Positions 5,915 to 14,348 are shown, counted from the first letter of the stretch. The stretch is DNA of 15,991 nt from Kiritimatiellia bacterium (GCA_017999015.1 JAGOBZ010000009.1:1-15991); one strand, 5' to 3'. Made by a program: numbers and translations. The notes: a model not told the origin generated them from the letters alone.

Positions 5915-6832
5915 ATGACGGACGTCTTAAGCCTTTTAACTTCAATGGCCTGGGCGCTTTGCGCAACCGGCATCGTTTGGTATTGCCTTAATGTCGCACA
6001 GCAGATCACGTATGTCACGCTGGCGGACGGCCGCCAGCAGGAACGGAAAATACCGATCATTTTCCGCCTGCTTCTGCCGTTCGCACCAAATCTCGACCAC
6101 CTGGCAACCCGCCCCGCATTCGCAAAATCGCGTGTCACAGCCGACCGCAAACTGGTGGCGGCGGGCTTCGAAGGCCTGCTTTCCGGCAAGGAGTTCCTGG
6201 CGTTGAAGCTTTTGATGCCGGTCATCTGCGGAGCCTTTTGGCTCGCGCTGCTCCATCTCGTTTCAGTGCTGAATCCGCAGTCTGAAATGGCCAAGAACAT
6301 GAGCTTCGCGTTCCTGCTGGGCTTGGCCCTTTTTTATTATTTCCCGTTGCTCTGGCTGCGGCGCGTGCTGCGGGCGCGCCACACGGCTATCCAGCGCGCG
6401 CTGCCGTTCGTCCTGGATCTGCTCACGCTCTCGGTCGAGGCGGGCATGGACTTCATGAGCGCGCTTCAGCGTAACTGCGAGCGGCGCAAACTGGACGCGC
6501 TCAACGAAGAGCTGATCCGCATGATGCGTGAAATACAGGTCGGGATTCCGCGCCGCACGGCATTGCGCAACATGGCGCAGCGCGTGGATCTCGGCGACTT
6601 GCGTTCCGTAGCCCACGCGCTGATCCAGGCGGACGAACTGGGAGTCAGCATCGGCGCGATCCTGCGCATCCAGTCCGACCAGATGCGAGCGCGCCGCTTC
6701 GACCGCGCCGAGAAACTGGCCAACGAGGCACCGGTGAAAATGCTTGGCCCGCTGATGCTCTGCATTTTCCCGGCCGTCTTCATCATCCTGCTTGGCCCCA
6801 TTCTGCAACAAACCCTGAAAACCTTGTTTTAA
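5915..6832 (+). CDS. tadC: TadC-type type II secretion F-domain membrane protein
   Basis: A 305-residue inner-membrane protein. Hydrophobic segments lie at about 5-27, 97-119, 130-147 and 276-297. The cytoplasmic four-helix T2SSF domain spans about 163-275, with LPFVLDLLTLSVEAGMDFM at the start and EAPVKMLGPLML leading into the final helix, the pattern of TadC (GspF-like platform protein of Tad/Flp pili). TadC normally works with TadB and the ATPase TadA; neither is in the window and the upstream neighbour is divergent trxA. Start at 5915 has AAGGG seven bases upstream; an earlier in-frame ATG at 5840 lies upstream of the likely promoter -35 box and would add a 25-residue stretch unlike TadC. 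The next gene begins 3 bp after the stop. Confidence 0.85.
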   Translation: MTDVLSLLTSMAWALCATGIVWYCLNVAQQITYVTLADGRQQERKIPIIFRLLLPFAPNLDHLATRPAFAKSRVTADRKLVAAGFEGLLSGKEFLALKLLMPVICGAFWLALLHLVSVLNPQSEMAKNMSFAFLLGLALFYYFPLLWLRRVLRARHTAIQRALPFVLDLLTLSVEAGMDFMSALQRNCERRKLDALNEELIRMMREIQVGIPRRTALRNMAQRVDLGDLRSVAHALIQADELGVSIGAILRIQSDQMRARRFDRAEKLANEAPVKMLGPLMLCIFPAVFIILLGPILQQTLKTLF

Positions 6833-6835
6833 GCT

Positions 6836-8170
6836 ATGAGCACAACCACGTACGACCTTGTCGTCGATGACGGCCCGTTGATGGGCAAACGCTATACCGT
6901 CACCCTGGCCGGGCTTACGCTGGGCCGTTCTAGCCAGTGCGACATCGCGATCAAAGACATGCTGCTTTCCCGCAGCCACTGCCGCTTCGAGCTGCGAGGC
7001 GGAACCTTGTGGGTCGTCGACCTGGCCAGCGCCAACCAGACGCTGGTCAATAAAGAAGCGATTGACGAAAGGATGCTGAATCCCGGCGACCGGGTTGAGG
7101 TCGGCCAAACCACGCTCCGTGTTGAGCACGACAGCGCCGCAACCGAAGGCGATTCCGCGTCCGTGGCCCCAAGCACGGCGCCTGCCAACGACGTGGTGAT
7201 CGACCTTGGATTCGGCAAGGCCGACGCGCAGGGGCACGCCGCCAAAAAATCGTTTCTGCGCCCGGTCATCTGGACACTCGGCGCGGTACTGGTGTTGATT
7301 GTCGGCACGACGTTCATTATGGATCCCGCGCGCCGCTCGAATGCTGCAGACGCCGTCAAGCCGGTCAGCCTGGAGCAGGACAAAACCCTGCTGGTGCAGT
7401 ACGAAAAGGTCGAGGCGTCGACCGACAACCTTTTCCGCTACGAACTCTCGCTCTCGCCGGCCGGCATGCTGGCGGTCAAGATCGACGACCTCTCCGGCAA
7501 GAACCGCCATGTGCGCAAGGAGAAACTGGTGGAGCCGGCGCTGCTGTCCGAATTAGTCCGCGACATCGAGACCAGCGGTTTCTTCGCACTCGACAAGAGC
7601 TACTCCGGTTTCGCACCCACTCCCAACCAGCTCAACGAATGGGTACTGACCGTCGCCATCGGCCCGCGTATCCACACCTGCCGCGTCACCAACCGGCTCG
7701 AACCCGAGGGTTTCCGGGCACTGCGTGAACGTCTCGAAACCTTCAGTAAGAACGAGCTGGGCATCTGGGCCATCCAGTTCTCGACTGAAAAGCTCACGGA
7801 ACTCGCACGTAACGCCTTGTCGGTGGCCCGTAAAAAGTTTGACGAGCGCGATGTCAAATTCGGCAATCTGCATGAGTCGATCCGCAGCTATCAGGAGGCG
7901 GTCTTCTACCTTGACACCGTCAACCCCAAGCCTGATTTCTACACCGAGATCACTGAAGGGTTCGAAACAGCCGAAGCTGAAATCGACAAACGCTATGATG
8001 AACAGCGTTTCCAAGCCAACCGCGCCATCAACCTGCAAGATTGGCCTGCGGCGGCGCGCGAATTGAAGATCCTGCGCGAGATGATCCCGGACACGGCGGA
8101 CAGCCGCAACAAGGAGGCCACCCAAAAGCTCATCGATGTCGAGGGCCGCCTCAAAAAAATCCGCCGTTAA
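6836..8170 (+). CDS. FHA-domain transmembrane protein with helical C-terminal region
   Basis: A 444-residue protein with three parts. Residues about 6-96 are a forkhead-associated domain with the phosphothreonine-binding residues visible: GRSS at 30-33, D36, SRSH at 45-48, and N67-Q68-T69 where NGT is usual. A Ser/Ala-rich linker follows, then one membrane helix at about 143-162. The N-terminal FHA is therefore cytoplasmic and the remaining 280 residues probably periplasmic. That part is mixed at 180-310, then strongly helical and TPR-like (about 320-444). FHA domains bind phosphothreonine peptides and are common in secretion loci; no kinase is present here. It has no Shine-Dalgarno site and starts 3 bp after tadC, suggesting coupled translation. 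The role is unknown; a Tad-linked scaffold is my inference. Confidence 0.82.
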   Translation: MSTTTYDLVVDDGPLMGKRYTVTLAGLTLGRSSQCDIAIKDMLLSRSHCRFELRGGTLWVVDLASANQTLVNKEAIDERMLNPGDRVEVGQTTLRVEHDSAATEGDSASVAPSTAPANDVVIDLGFGKADAQGHAAKKSFLRPVIWTLGAVLVLIVGTTFIMDPARRSNAADAVKPVSLEQDKTLLVQYEKVEASTDNLFRYELSLSPAGMLAVKIDDLSGKNRHVRKEKLVEPALLSELVRDIETSGFFALDKSYSGFAPTPNQLNEWVLTVAIGPRIHTCRVTNRLEPEGFRALRERLETFSKNELGIWAIQFSTEKLTELARNALSVARKKFDERDVKFGNLHESIRSYQEAVFYLDTVNPKPDFYTEITEGFETAEAEIDKRYDEQRFQANRAINLQDWPAAARELKILREMIPDTADSRNKEATQKLIDVEGRLKKIRR

Positions 8171-8198
8171 CCTGCCTGCTTCACTTAAGGGAACCGCC

Positions 8199-9527
8199 AT
8201 GACACGCCATTTCACAACACGCTTCCTCGCCACCCTGCTCGCCGCGGCCACCCTGCGCGCCGCACAGAAGGAGGGGCCTACTACCCGCCTCGACGTGACC
8301 TCTCAACCCGCAGGGGCAACGGTCTTGATCGACCACCGCGAACGTGGCGTCACGCCGCTGACCCTCATCGACCTCGCCCCCGGCCCCCATCTGGTGCAAC
8401 TCACAAAAGCCGGCAGCCGAGACGCTTTTGAAAGCGTCTCGCTGGAGCCCGGCGTCGTGCGCACGGTCGGCATCCGCCTGGAACCGCTCACCGGTATCCT
8501 GCTGGTCACATCTGATCCGCCAGCGTGCGACGTGTCGGTCAAAGGGGTCTCGTTAGGCAGCACCCCGCTGCTCGTCACCACCCTCGAAAGCGGCACCCAC
8601 CGCCTCGCGGTCTCCTCGCCCGGTTACCAGACCAAGGAGATCGATGTGACACTGGAAGGCCGCACCCCGGTCCGGCAGGAGGTTGCCCTGCTCTCCGACT
8701 CCGGCACCCTGACGTTGACGTCCGATCCGGAGGGCGCCGAGGTGCTGATCAACGGCATCGCACGCGGTCGCGCACCCTGCCGTATCGACCGTATCCCCGG
8801 CGGAACGGTTACAGTCAAAGTCCAGGCCGACGGGTTTCAGCCGCATACGCGGGAGATCTCGCTGGCCGCCGGCGAAGTCCAAAATGTAGAGGTGCAGTTA
8901 AAACCGTTGCCGGGCACGCTGCGTGTGGTTTCGATCCCGGAAGGCGCGCGCGTCTACATCGACGACGAATACAAAGGCGAGACGCCGTTCGACCTGACGA
9001 AGGCCGAGCCAAAAACCTATCGTGTCCGCGTCGAAAGCGCCGGACATGAACCCGTCGCGCGCGATGTGACGCTCGCAAAAGCCGCATCAATCACCGAAGA
9101 ATTCCGGTTGGCCAAAATCACCGGACGCCTCGAAATCGTCACCGCGCCGTCACGCGCCACGGTACTGGTCGGCGGCAAGAAGGTCGGTATCACCAGCACC
9201 CACGGTACCGACAGCACAGCGGTTTCAGACCCGTTCGCAGTCGAAGAGATTTTGGAGGGAGAGCATGACATCGAGATCTTCCGCAAGGGTTACGCCACGC
9301 AAAAACGGCGCATCACGGTGAAGCGCGGCGAAACGCTGACCCTCCAGTTCAAGCTGGAACGGCAGTTCATCCCGAACTACGAGGTCATCACCGCCCGTTC
9401 CCATTACAAAGGCGTGCTTGAGTTCATGAACGAGGAGGGCATCCGCCTCGAAATCACGCCGGGCATCAGTCAGACGATCCCGATGAAGGACGTCAAGAAA
9501 CACGGTCCGTTGACCGAAAGCGAGTGA
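8199..9527 (+). CDS. Secreted protein with five tandem PEGA repeats
   Basis: A 442-residue protein with a signal peptide (basic MTRHFTTR, hydrophobic FLATLLAAATL, cleavage probably near residues 20-23). No lipobox cysteine is evident, so it is likely periplasmic or surface-exposed. Five consecutive PEGA-type beta repeats cover about 29-95, 98-165, 168-235, 238-305 and 308-388. Each starts with a TSDPEGAEVLING-like strand, has a GxTPL or GETPF turn and ends in a PGYQTKEIDV-like segment. The fifth carries an insertion at about 331-347. A distinct 54-residue tail follows. PEGA repeats occur in surface and cell-envelope proteins; binding partners are usually unknown. The start at 8199 has AAGGGA about six bases upstream and lies 28 bp after the FHA gene. 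Its stop overlaps the hrpB GTG by four bases. Confidence 0.85.
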   Translation: MTRHFTTRFLATLLAAATLRAAQKEGPTTRLDVTSQPAGATVLIDHRERGVTPLTLIDLAPGPHLVQLTKAGSRDAFESVSLEPGVVRTVGIRLEPLTGILLVTSDPPACDVSVKGVSLGSTPLLVTTLESGTHRLAVSSPGYQTKEIDVTLEGRTPVRQEVALLSDSGTLTLTSDPEGAEVLINGIARGRAPCRIDRIPGGTVTVKVQADGFQPHTREISLAAGEVQNVEVQLKPLPGTLRVVSIPEGARVYIDDEYKGETPFDLTKAEPKTYRVRVESAGHEPVARDVTLAKAASITEEFRLAKITGRLEIVTAPSRATVLVGGKKVGITSTHGTDSTAVSDPFAVEEILEGEHDIEIFRKGYATQKRRITVKRGETLTLQFKLERQFIPNYEVITARSHYKGVLEFMNEEGIRLEITPGISQTIPMKDVKKHGPLTESE

Positions 9528-12046
9528 GCGTGTTTCCGGTCGACGCCATCCTGCCCGGTTTGGCCGCCTCATTGGCCGCCAATCGCACGGCCGTGCTGCA
9601 GGCGCCGCCCGGCACCGGCAAAACCACGCGTGTGGCACCCTCTCTGCTGGACGCCGCCTGGCTGAAGGGGCGGAAAATCCTGTTGCTCGAACCGCGGCGG
9701 CTTGCGGCGCGCGCCGCCGCTGCCTTCATGGCGCGCCAGCGCGGCGAGGCGGTCGGCGACACCATCGGCTACCACATCCGTCTGGAACGGCGCGTCGGAC
9801 CGCGTACGCGCGTCGAACTCTTGACCGAAGGTCTGCTCACCCAACGCCTGCTGCATGATCCCGAACTCGCGGATGCTGGGCTGGTGATTTTTGACGAATT
9901 TCACGAGCGCAGCCTGGCCGCCGACACCGCGCTGGCGCTCGCGCTCGACACGCGCCGCGCGCTGCGGCCGGACCTGCGGCTAGTCGTCATGTCGGCCACC
10001 CTGCGCCCCGAAGCCATTGCCGCGCACCTCGGCGACGCCGACATCCACACGGCCGACGCGCGCCTGTATCCGGTGCAGACGCGCCTGCTGGAGCGGCTCT
10101 CCACCGCGTCCCTTCCGCAGCAGGCCGCCGGCGCCGTGTTGCGCGCGCTGCGCGAGGAACCGGGCAGCGTGCTGCTCTTTCTGCCCGGCGAAGGCGAGAT
10201 CCGCCGCACGCAGGATCTTTTGCGCGGTGCCGATCTGCCGCCGGAGGTCTCGCTGCACCCGCTGTACGGCGCCCTGCCACGCGAGGAGCAGGACGCGGCC
10301 GTGGCCCCGCCTGCCCCGGGCCGGCGCAAGGTCGTGCTCGCCACCTCGATCGCGGAAACCTCGCTCACCATCGAAGGCATCCGCGTCGTGATCGACACCG
10401 GCTGGATGCGGGTACCGCGTTTCTCGCCGCGCAACGGCATGTCGCGACTGGAAACCTTGCGCATCACCCGCGACCGGGCCGATCAGCGGCGCGGACGCGC
10501 CGGCCGCCTCGGCCCCGGTGTCTGCTACCGGCTGTGGGACGAGGCCACAGACCACCAGCTCGCGCCCGAAGCGCTGCCCGAGATCCTGGACGCCGACCTC
10601 GCCGCGACGGTACTGCAAGCGGCCGACTGGGGTACCAGCGCGCGCGACGGCCTGCCCTGGTTCACGCCGCCGCCCGATGCGGCGTGGCGGCAGGCGGTCG
10701 GCCTGCTCCAACAACTCGGTGCCCTCGCACCCACTGTCAGCAGGCCCGCCGCAAGCGGCGCCGGCGCGTCCGAACCGCCCGCGCCAGCGATTACACCGCG
10801 CGGACGCGCCATGGCCGCGCTGCCTGCCCATCCGCGCCTCGCCCATATGATTTTGGAAGCCGCACGCGACGGCGCCGCACAGCAGGCTTGCCTGCTGGCG
10901 GCAGTGTTCACCGAGGCCGCCACCGAGTCTTCAGTTCGTTATGAAACCGACGTCCGCCGCCTGCTGGACCGCGTGCGCGAGGGGGGCCGCGACGGTTTCA
11001 GTTACCGCGTCCATGAGCTTGCCCGTCGCTGGGGCCGCGGTTATCCGGCAACCGACACGCGACGCCTCTCCGAAGGGCTGCTGCTGGCCTGGGCCTTCCC
11101 GGACCGCCTGGCGCGGCGGCGCGACGCCGCAGGCCGTTATCTGCTGTGCAACGGGCGCGGCGCAGTCATCGACACCGCCGATCCGCTGGCGCGCGCCGAG
11201 TGGCTGGTCGCCGCCGAGTTACTCGACGACACTGCCGATGCCAAGATCCGCCTGGCGGCGCCGCTCGACGAAGAGGAAGTTGAAGTCGCCTTTTCCGATC
11301 AGATGGAGCGTCGCGCACTGACCTTCTGGGACAAACGCAGCGAGGCGGTCATCGCGGTGAGCCGCCTCTGTCTCGGCGCGATCATGGTACGCGAAGGCGG
11401 CCAGGCGACGCCCGATGCCGACAACCTGCGCACCGCCCTGTTCGACGGCATCCGCCAGAAAGGGTTAGGCCAACTGCCCTGGAGCAAAAGCGCGCGCTCC
11501 CTGCAGGCCCGCGTGATGTTCCTGCGACGTACCCTGCCGGAACAGGCGTGGCCCGACCTGTCCGACGACGCGCTGCTGGCCGATCTCGACTTATGGCTGG
11601 GGCCTTTCTGCGACGGCGTCACCCGTTGGAGCCATGTAGACGCGCTCGACTTGACCGCGATCCTGCTGCGACGGCTGGAGGCGTGCAGTTGTTCGCGCCG
11701 TGCCTTGGACACGCTCGCGCCCACGCACCTGCCGGTACCCAGCGGCTCAAACATTCAGGTCCGCTACGACCGCGATCCGCCCTACATGGAGGTGCGCATC
11801 CAGGAGGTGTTCGGCCTCACGCGCACGCCGACCGTGGCCGGAGGGCGCGTGCCGGTCGTGCTTCATCTGCTCTCGCCGGCGCAGCGCCCGGTACAGGTGA
11901 CCCGCGACTTGGAGAGCTTTTGGACGACCGGTTACACGCTGGTACGCAAGGACCTGCGCGGACGCTATCCGAAACACTACTGGCCCGAAGACCCGCATCA
12001 AGCCGTACCGACACACCGTGTGCGACCGCGCCCCCGCCCGTCTTGA
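9524..12046 (+). CDS. hrpB: ATP-dependent helicase HrpB (DEAH family)
   Basis: An 840-residue DEAH/RHA helicase of HrpB size. Motifs in order: Walker A APPGTGKTT at 27-35, EPRRLAA at 56-62, Walker B DEFH at 124-127, motif III SAT at 157-159, motif V-like ATSIAETSLTIEG, and motif VI QRRGRAGR at 321-328. The HrpB-specific C-terminal region is present (YMEVRIQEVFGL, then RDLESFWTTGY and RKDLRGRYPKHYWPEDP). HrpB is a predicted NTP-dependent RNA helicase; its physiological substrate is not well established. The start is GTG at 9524, sharing GTGA with the PEGA stop, with no clear Shine-Dalgarno site, so it is probably translationally coupled; a second GTG two codons later is possible. Its placement at the end of a TadC-FHA-PEGA run is unexplained. 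Confidence 0.94.
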   Translation: MSVFPVDAILPGLAASLAANRTAVLQAPPGTGKTTRVAPSLLDAAWLKGRKILLLEPRRLAARAAAAFMARQRGEAVGDTIGYHIRLERRVGPRTRVELLTEGLLTQRLLHDPELADAGLVIFDEFHERSLAADTALALALDTRRALRPDLRLVVMSATLRPEAIAAHLGDADIHTADARLYPVQTRLLERLSTASLPQQAAGAVLRALREEPGSVLLFLPGEGEIRRTQDLLRGADLPPEVSLHPLYGALPREEQDAAVAPPAPGRRKVVLATSIAETSLTIEGIRVVIDTGWMRVPRFSPRNGMSRLETLRITRDRADQRRGRAGRLGPGVCYRLWDEATDHQLAPEALPEILDADLAATVLQAADWGTSARDGLPWFTPPPDAAWRQAVGLLQQLGALAPTVSRPAASGAGASEPPAPAITPRGRAMAALPAHPRLAHMILEAARDGAAQQACLLAAVFTEAATESSVRYETDVRRLLDRVREGGRDGFSYRVHELARRWGRGYPATDTRRLSEGLLLAWAFPDRLARRRDAAGRYLLCNGRGAVIDTADPLARAEWLVAAELLDDTADAKIRLAAPLDEEEVEVAFSDQMERRALTFWDKRSEAVIAVSRLCLGAIMVREGGQATPDADNLRTALFDGIRQKGLGQLPWSKSARSLQARVMFLRRTLPEQAWPDLSDDALLADLDLWLGPFCDGVTRWSHVDALDLTAILLRRLEACSCSRRALDTLAPTHLPVPSGSNIQVRYDRDPPYMEVRIQEVFGLTRTPTVAGGRVPVVLHLLSPAQRPVQVTRDLESFWTTGYTLVRKDLRGRYPKHYWPEDPHQAVPTHRVRPRPRPS

Positions 12047-12134
12047 TTCAAGCCCGCTCCTAAATAATTCCACTTGAAGCGATTCGCTGACGGGTCATAA
12101 AGGTCATAAACCTAAAAAATTCATTTACCCCCCC

Positions 12135-12164
12135 TTGCCATATAGCACTCATTTTTGCTAAGTT
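12135..12164 (+). promoter_or_regulatory. Putative promoter of the tRNA-Glu gene
   Basis: A -35 TTGCCA (12135-12140), 18-base spacer and -10 TAAGTT (12159-12164) would start transcription about 7 bases before the mature tRNA end. The surrounding sequence is clearly AT-richer than the coding regions on either side, as expected for a promoter. The -10 is only moderately close to consensus. Confidence 0.45.
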
Positions 12165-12177
12165 ACTCATCTCTTTT

Positions 12178-12252
12178 GCGCCCATCGTCTATCGGTTAGG
12201 ACACAAGGTTTTCATCCTTGGAAGCGGAGTTCGACTCTCCGTGGGCGCGCCA
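12178..12252 (+). tRNA. tRNA-Glu (anticodon UUC), CCA encoded
   Basis: A complete 75-base cloverleaf. The acceptor stem GCGCCCA (12178-12184) pairs with TGGGCGC (12242-12248), followed by discriminator G and an encoded CCA. The D arm has GTC/GAC around a loop with GG; the anticodon stem CAAGG/CCTTG (12204-12208, 12216-12220) holds the loop TTTTCAT with anticodon TTC at 12211-12213. The T arm is CGGAG-TTCGACT-CTCCG. The short variable loop and CGTCTA start of the D arm are typical of bacterial tRNA-Glu. It stands alone, not in a tRNA cluster. Confidence 0.96.
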
Positions 12253-12420
12253 CTCCTTTTCGGCAACATGGGCTGTTGAGCCTTGTCCCTCCCCTCGCCC
12301 CTCCCTCGTCAGCAGCTTGAACGCTGTCCATTGGAGTTTCTGGTTCTTGTTTCTGGTTTCGCCAACTCCTCCCTCCTCCTCCTTCTTCCCTCCTTCCTTT
12401 AACCGATCCCGTGCGCTGCC
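12253..12420 (+). other. Non-coding pyrimidine-rich spacer after the tRNA
   Basis: No convincing gene is present between the tRNA and the promoter of the radical SAM gene. The stretch is biased to C and T on this strand: 12366-12400 is 35 consecutive pyrimidines, and 12281-12308 is nearly so. At 12336-12360 a GTTTCTG/GTTCTTG near-heptad repeat occurs about three times. I see no clear intrinsic terminator for the tRNA. An open frame covering 12218-12472 starts inside the tRNA and has low-complexity composition, so I do not call it. Confidence 0.6.
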
Positions 12421-12450
12421 TTGTCCTCGTTCACCCGGTTATGGCATAAT
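12421..12450 (+). promoter_or_regulatory. Putative promoter of the radical SAM gene
   Basis: A -35 TTGTCC (12421-12426), 18-base spacer and -10 CATAAT (12445-12450, one mismatch) predict a start near 12457, leaving a leader of about 26 bases before the ATG at 12483. The leader has no strong Shine-Dalgarno site. Confidence 0.5.
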
Positions 12451-12482
12451 TCACGTCGTCTTTGCAATCTGAGTGCCCCGCC

Positions 12483-14348
12483 ATGACGATCCTGCTCGTA
12501 ACACCGCCGCTGGCTCAACTCAACACTCCCTACCCGGCCACGCCCGCACTGGCCGGGTTTCTGGCGAAGCACGGTGCCGTGGTGCGCCAGACCGACCTCT
12601 CGCTCGAACTGGTCTTGCGCCTCTTCTCGCATGACGGCCTCGCTCAGATCGCCGAAGCCTGCCGCGCCCAGACCGCGCCCTCGCCGCTCGTGCGCCTCTT
12701 CCTCAACCGGTTCGCCGACTATCAGTCAACCGTCGCGAGCGCGGTCGCCTTCTTGCAAGGGCGAGACGACGCTGCGGGCTGGTTGATCGCGCGCCGCGGC
12801 TACCTGCCCGAGGGACCGCGTTTCGACTCGCTCGCCCCGGCCGGCACCGGGCTCGACGCCGACCAGACGCTCGCGGAACTTTTCGGCGATCTGGGCGTCA
12901 CCGACCGCGCCAAGCTGCTGGCCTCGCTCTACCTCGACGACCTGGCCGACATCGTGCGCGAAGGCGTGGACTCCGCCTTCGGCTTCGCGCGTTACGCCGA
13001 ACGCCTGGCGCTCAGCGCCCCGTCGTTCGATCCGATCCAGGAACGGCTGGCCGCGCCGCCCACGCTGATCGACCGCCTGATCGACACCCTGGCCGAAGCG
13101 GCCCTGCGCCGGCATGCCCCCGACATCGTCGGCCTCACGCTGCCCTTCCCCGGCACCGTCTACGCCGCGTTCCGCATCGCCGCGGCCGTCCGCCGCCTCG
13201 CGCCCGCCGCGCGCATCGTCTTCGGCGGCGGTTACGTCAATACCGAACTGCGCGAGGTGAACGACCCGCGCGTTTTCGCCTATGTGGACGATCTCTGTTT
13301 CGACGAGGGGTTTGACCCGTGGCTGGGTATCCTCGGCCAGGGACCCCGCGTGAGGACACTGAGCGCCGGGCAGAATGACCTCAACGTTCAACTTTCAACT
13401 TTCAACGCTCAACGCTCAACTACCGACGCGCACCAAAGGACGTTCCATGTTCCGAGCTATGACGGACTCGACCTCTCGCGCTACCTCAATCTGGTCGAGA
13501 TGGCCAATCCGATGCACCGCCTGTGGTCGGACGGAAAATGGCTCAAGCTGCAGCTCGCCAACGGCTGCTACTGGCACCGCTGCGCCTTTTGCGACGTCGC
13601 GCTGGATTACATCGGGCGGTACGAGGCGCCGGAGGCCGAGGCGATCGTCGCTGCCATTGTCCGCCTGAAGCGCGAGACCGGCCAGAGCGGCTTCCATTTC
13701 ACCGACGAAGCGCTGGCGCCGGCGCTGGTCCGCCGGCTCTGCGAGGCGCTGCTGGCGAGCGGCGAGACCGTCACCTGGTGGGGCAACATCCGGTTTGAGA
13801 AGGGCTTCACGCCGGCCCTCGCCGAGCTGATGGCGCGCGCCGGGTGCATCGCGGTGACAGGCGGCCTCGAGTGCGCACACGACCGCCTGCTGCGGCTCAT
13901 GAACAAAGGCATTACGCTTGACGGCGCGGCCCGCGTATGCCAAGCCTTCTCCGACGCCGGCATCCTGGTGCACGCCTACCTGATGTACGGCTTCCCGACC
14001 CAGACTGAAGACGAGACCGTGGCGGCGCTGGAGTACGTGCGCCAGCGTTTTGCGGACGGCCACATCCAGTCCGCCTACTGGCACCGCTTCGCGCTCACGG
14101 CGCACAGCCCGATCGCGCGCGACCCCGCGGCGTTCGGCATCCGCCTGCTTCCTGAAGCCGATCCCGGGCGGCGTTTCGCCCGTAACGAGATCCCGTATGA
14201 AGAGCCCGGTGCGCCCGACCACACCCGGCTCGGCGAGGGACTGCGCCTTGCCCTCTACAACTATATGCTGGGGCTCGGGCTGGACCGCCCGGCGCACGTT
14301 TGGCTCAAAAAAAAGGGATTGCCACAGAAACGCCGAAATGGTGTATAG
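12483..14348 (+). CDS. B12-binding-like/radical SAM protein with CX4CX2C motif
   Basis: A 621-residue cytoplasmic protein. The N-terminus (MTILLVTPPLAQLNTPYPA) and residues 213-280 (PDIVGLTLPFPGT, IVFGGGYVN) resemble the Rossmann-type cobalamin-binding domain that often precedes radical SAM domains, but the cobalamin-ligand motif DxHxxG is not visible and about 170 helical residues (40-210) are inserted. The radical SAM domain starts near 355: C362, C367 and C370 in NGCYWHRCAFCD form a CX4CX2C cluster motif rather than the common CX3CX2C. Later motifs FTDEAL, GGLECAHDRLL and YLMYGFPTQTEDET are typical of the fold. The substrate is unknown. Residues about 300-312 are encoded by a heptad DNA repeat in the linker. 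I chose ATG 12483 over 12462 because it begins directly with the conserved strand. An A8 run lies near the 3' end. Confidence 0.82.
   Translation: MTILLVTPPLAQLNTPYPATPALAGFLAKHGAVVRQTDLSLELVLRLFSHDGLAQIAEACRAQTAPSPLVRLFLNRFADYQSTVASAVAFLQGRDDAAGWLIARRGYLPEGPRFDSLAPAGTGLDADQTLAELFGDLGVTDRAKLLASLYLDDLADIVREGVDSAFGFARYAERLALSAPSFDPIQERLAAPPTLIDRLIDTLAEAALRRHAPDIVGLTLPFPGTVYAAFRIAAAVRRLAPAARIVFGGGYVNTELREVNDPRVFAYVDDLCFDEGFDPWLGILGQGPRVRTLSAGQNDLNVQLSTFNAQRSTTDAHQRTFHVPSYDGLDLSRYLNLVEMANPMHRLWSDGKWLKLQLANGCYWHRCAFCDVALDYIGRYEAPEAEAIVAAIVRLKRETGQSGFHFTDEALAPALVRRLCEALLASGETVTWWGNIRFEKGFTPALAELMARAGCIAVTGGLECAHDRLLRLMNKGITLDGAARVCQAFSDAGILVHAYLMYGFPTQTEDETVAALEYVRQRFADGHIQSAYWHRFALTAHSPIARDPAAFGIRLLPEADPGRRFARNEIPYEEPGAPDHTRLGEGLRLALYNYMLGLGLDRPAHVWLKKKGLPQKRRNGV
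13381..13420 (+). repeat. Tandem TCAACNN heptad repeat inside the radical SAM gene
   Basis: Five full units (TCAACGT, TCAACTT, TCAACTT, TCAACGC, TCAACGC) and TCAAC make 40 bases. They are translated in frame as roughly NVQLSTFNAQRST, in the linker between the B12-like part and the radical SAM domain. The same unit lies between genes at 3773-3810. Confidence 0.9.

Noticed and set aside
6263..7510. Minus-strand open frame of 415 codons opposite tadC and the FHA gene
   Set aside because: It spans the junction of two confirmed plus-strand genes, has no domain and shows shadow-type composition.
12218..12472. Open frame overlapping the tRNA and the pyrimidine-rich spacer
   Set aside because: It starts inside the tRNA-Glu gene and encodes a low-complexity Ser/Pro/Phe-rich product with no Shine-Dalgarno site.
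13381..13420. Possible CRISPR array
   Set aside because: The units are 7 bp and directly adjacent with no spacers, and no cas genes are present.
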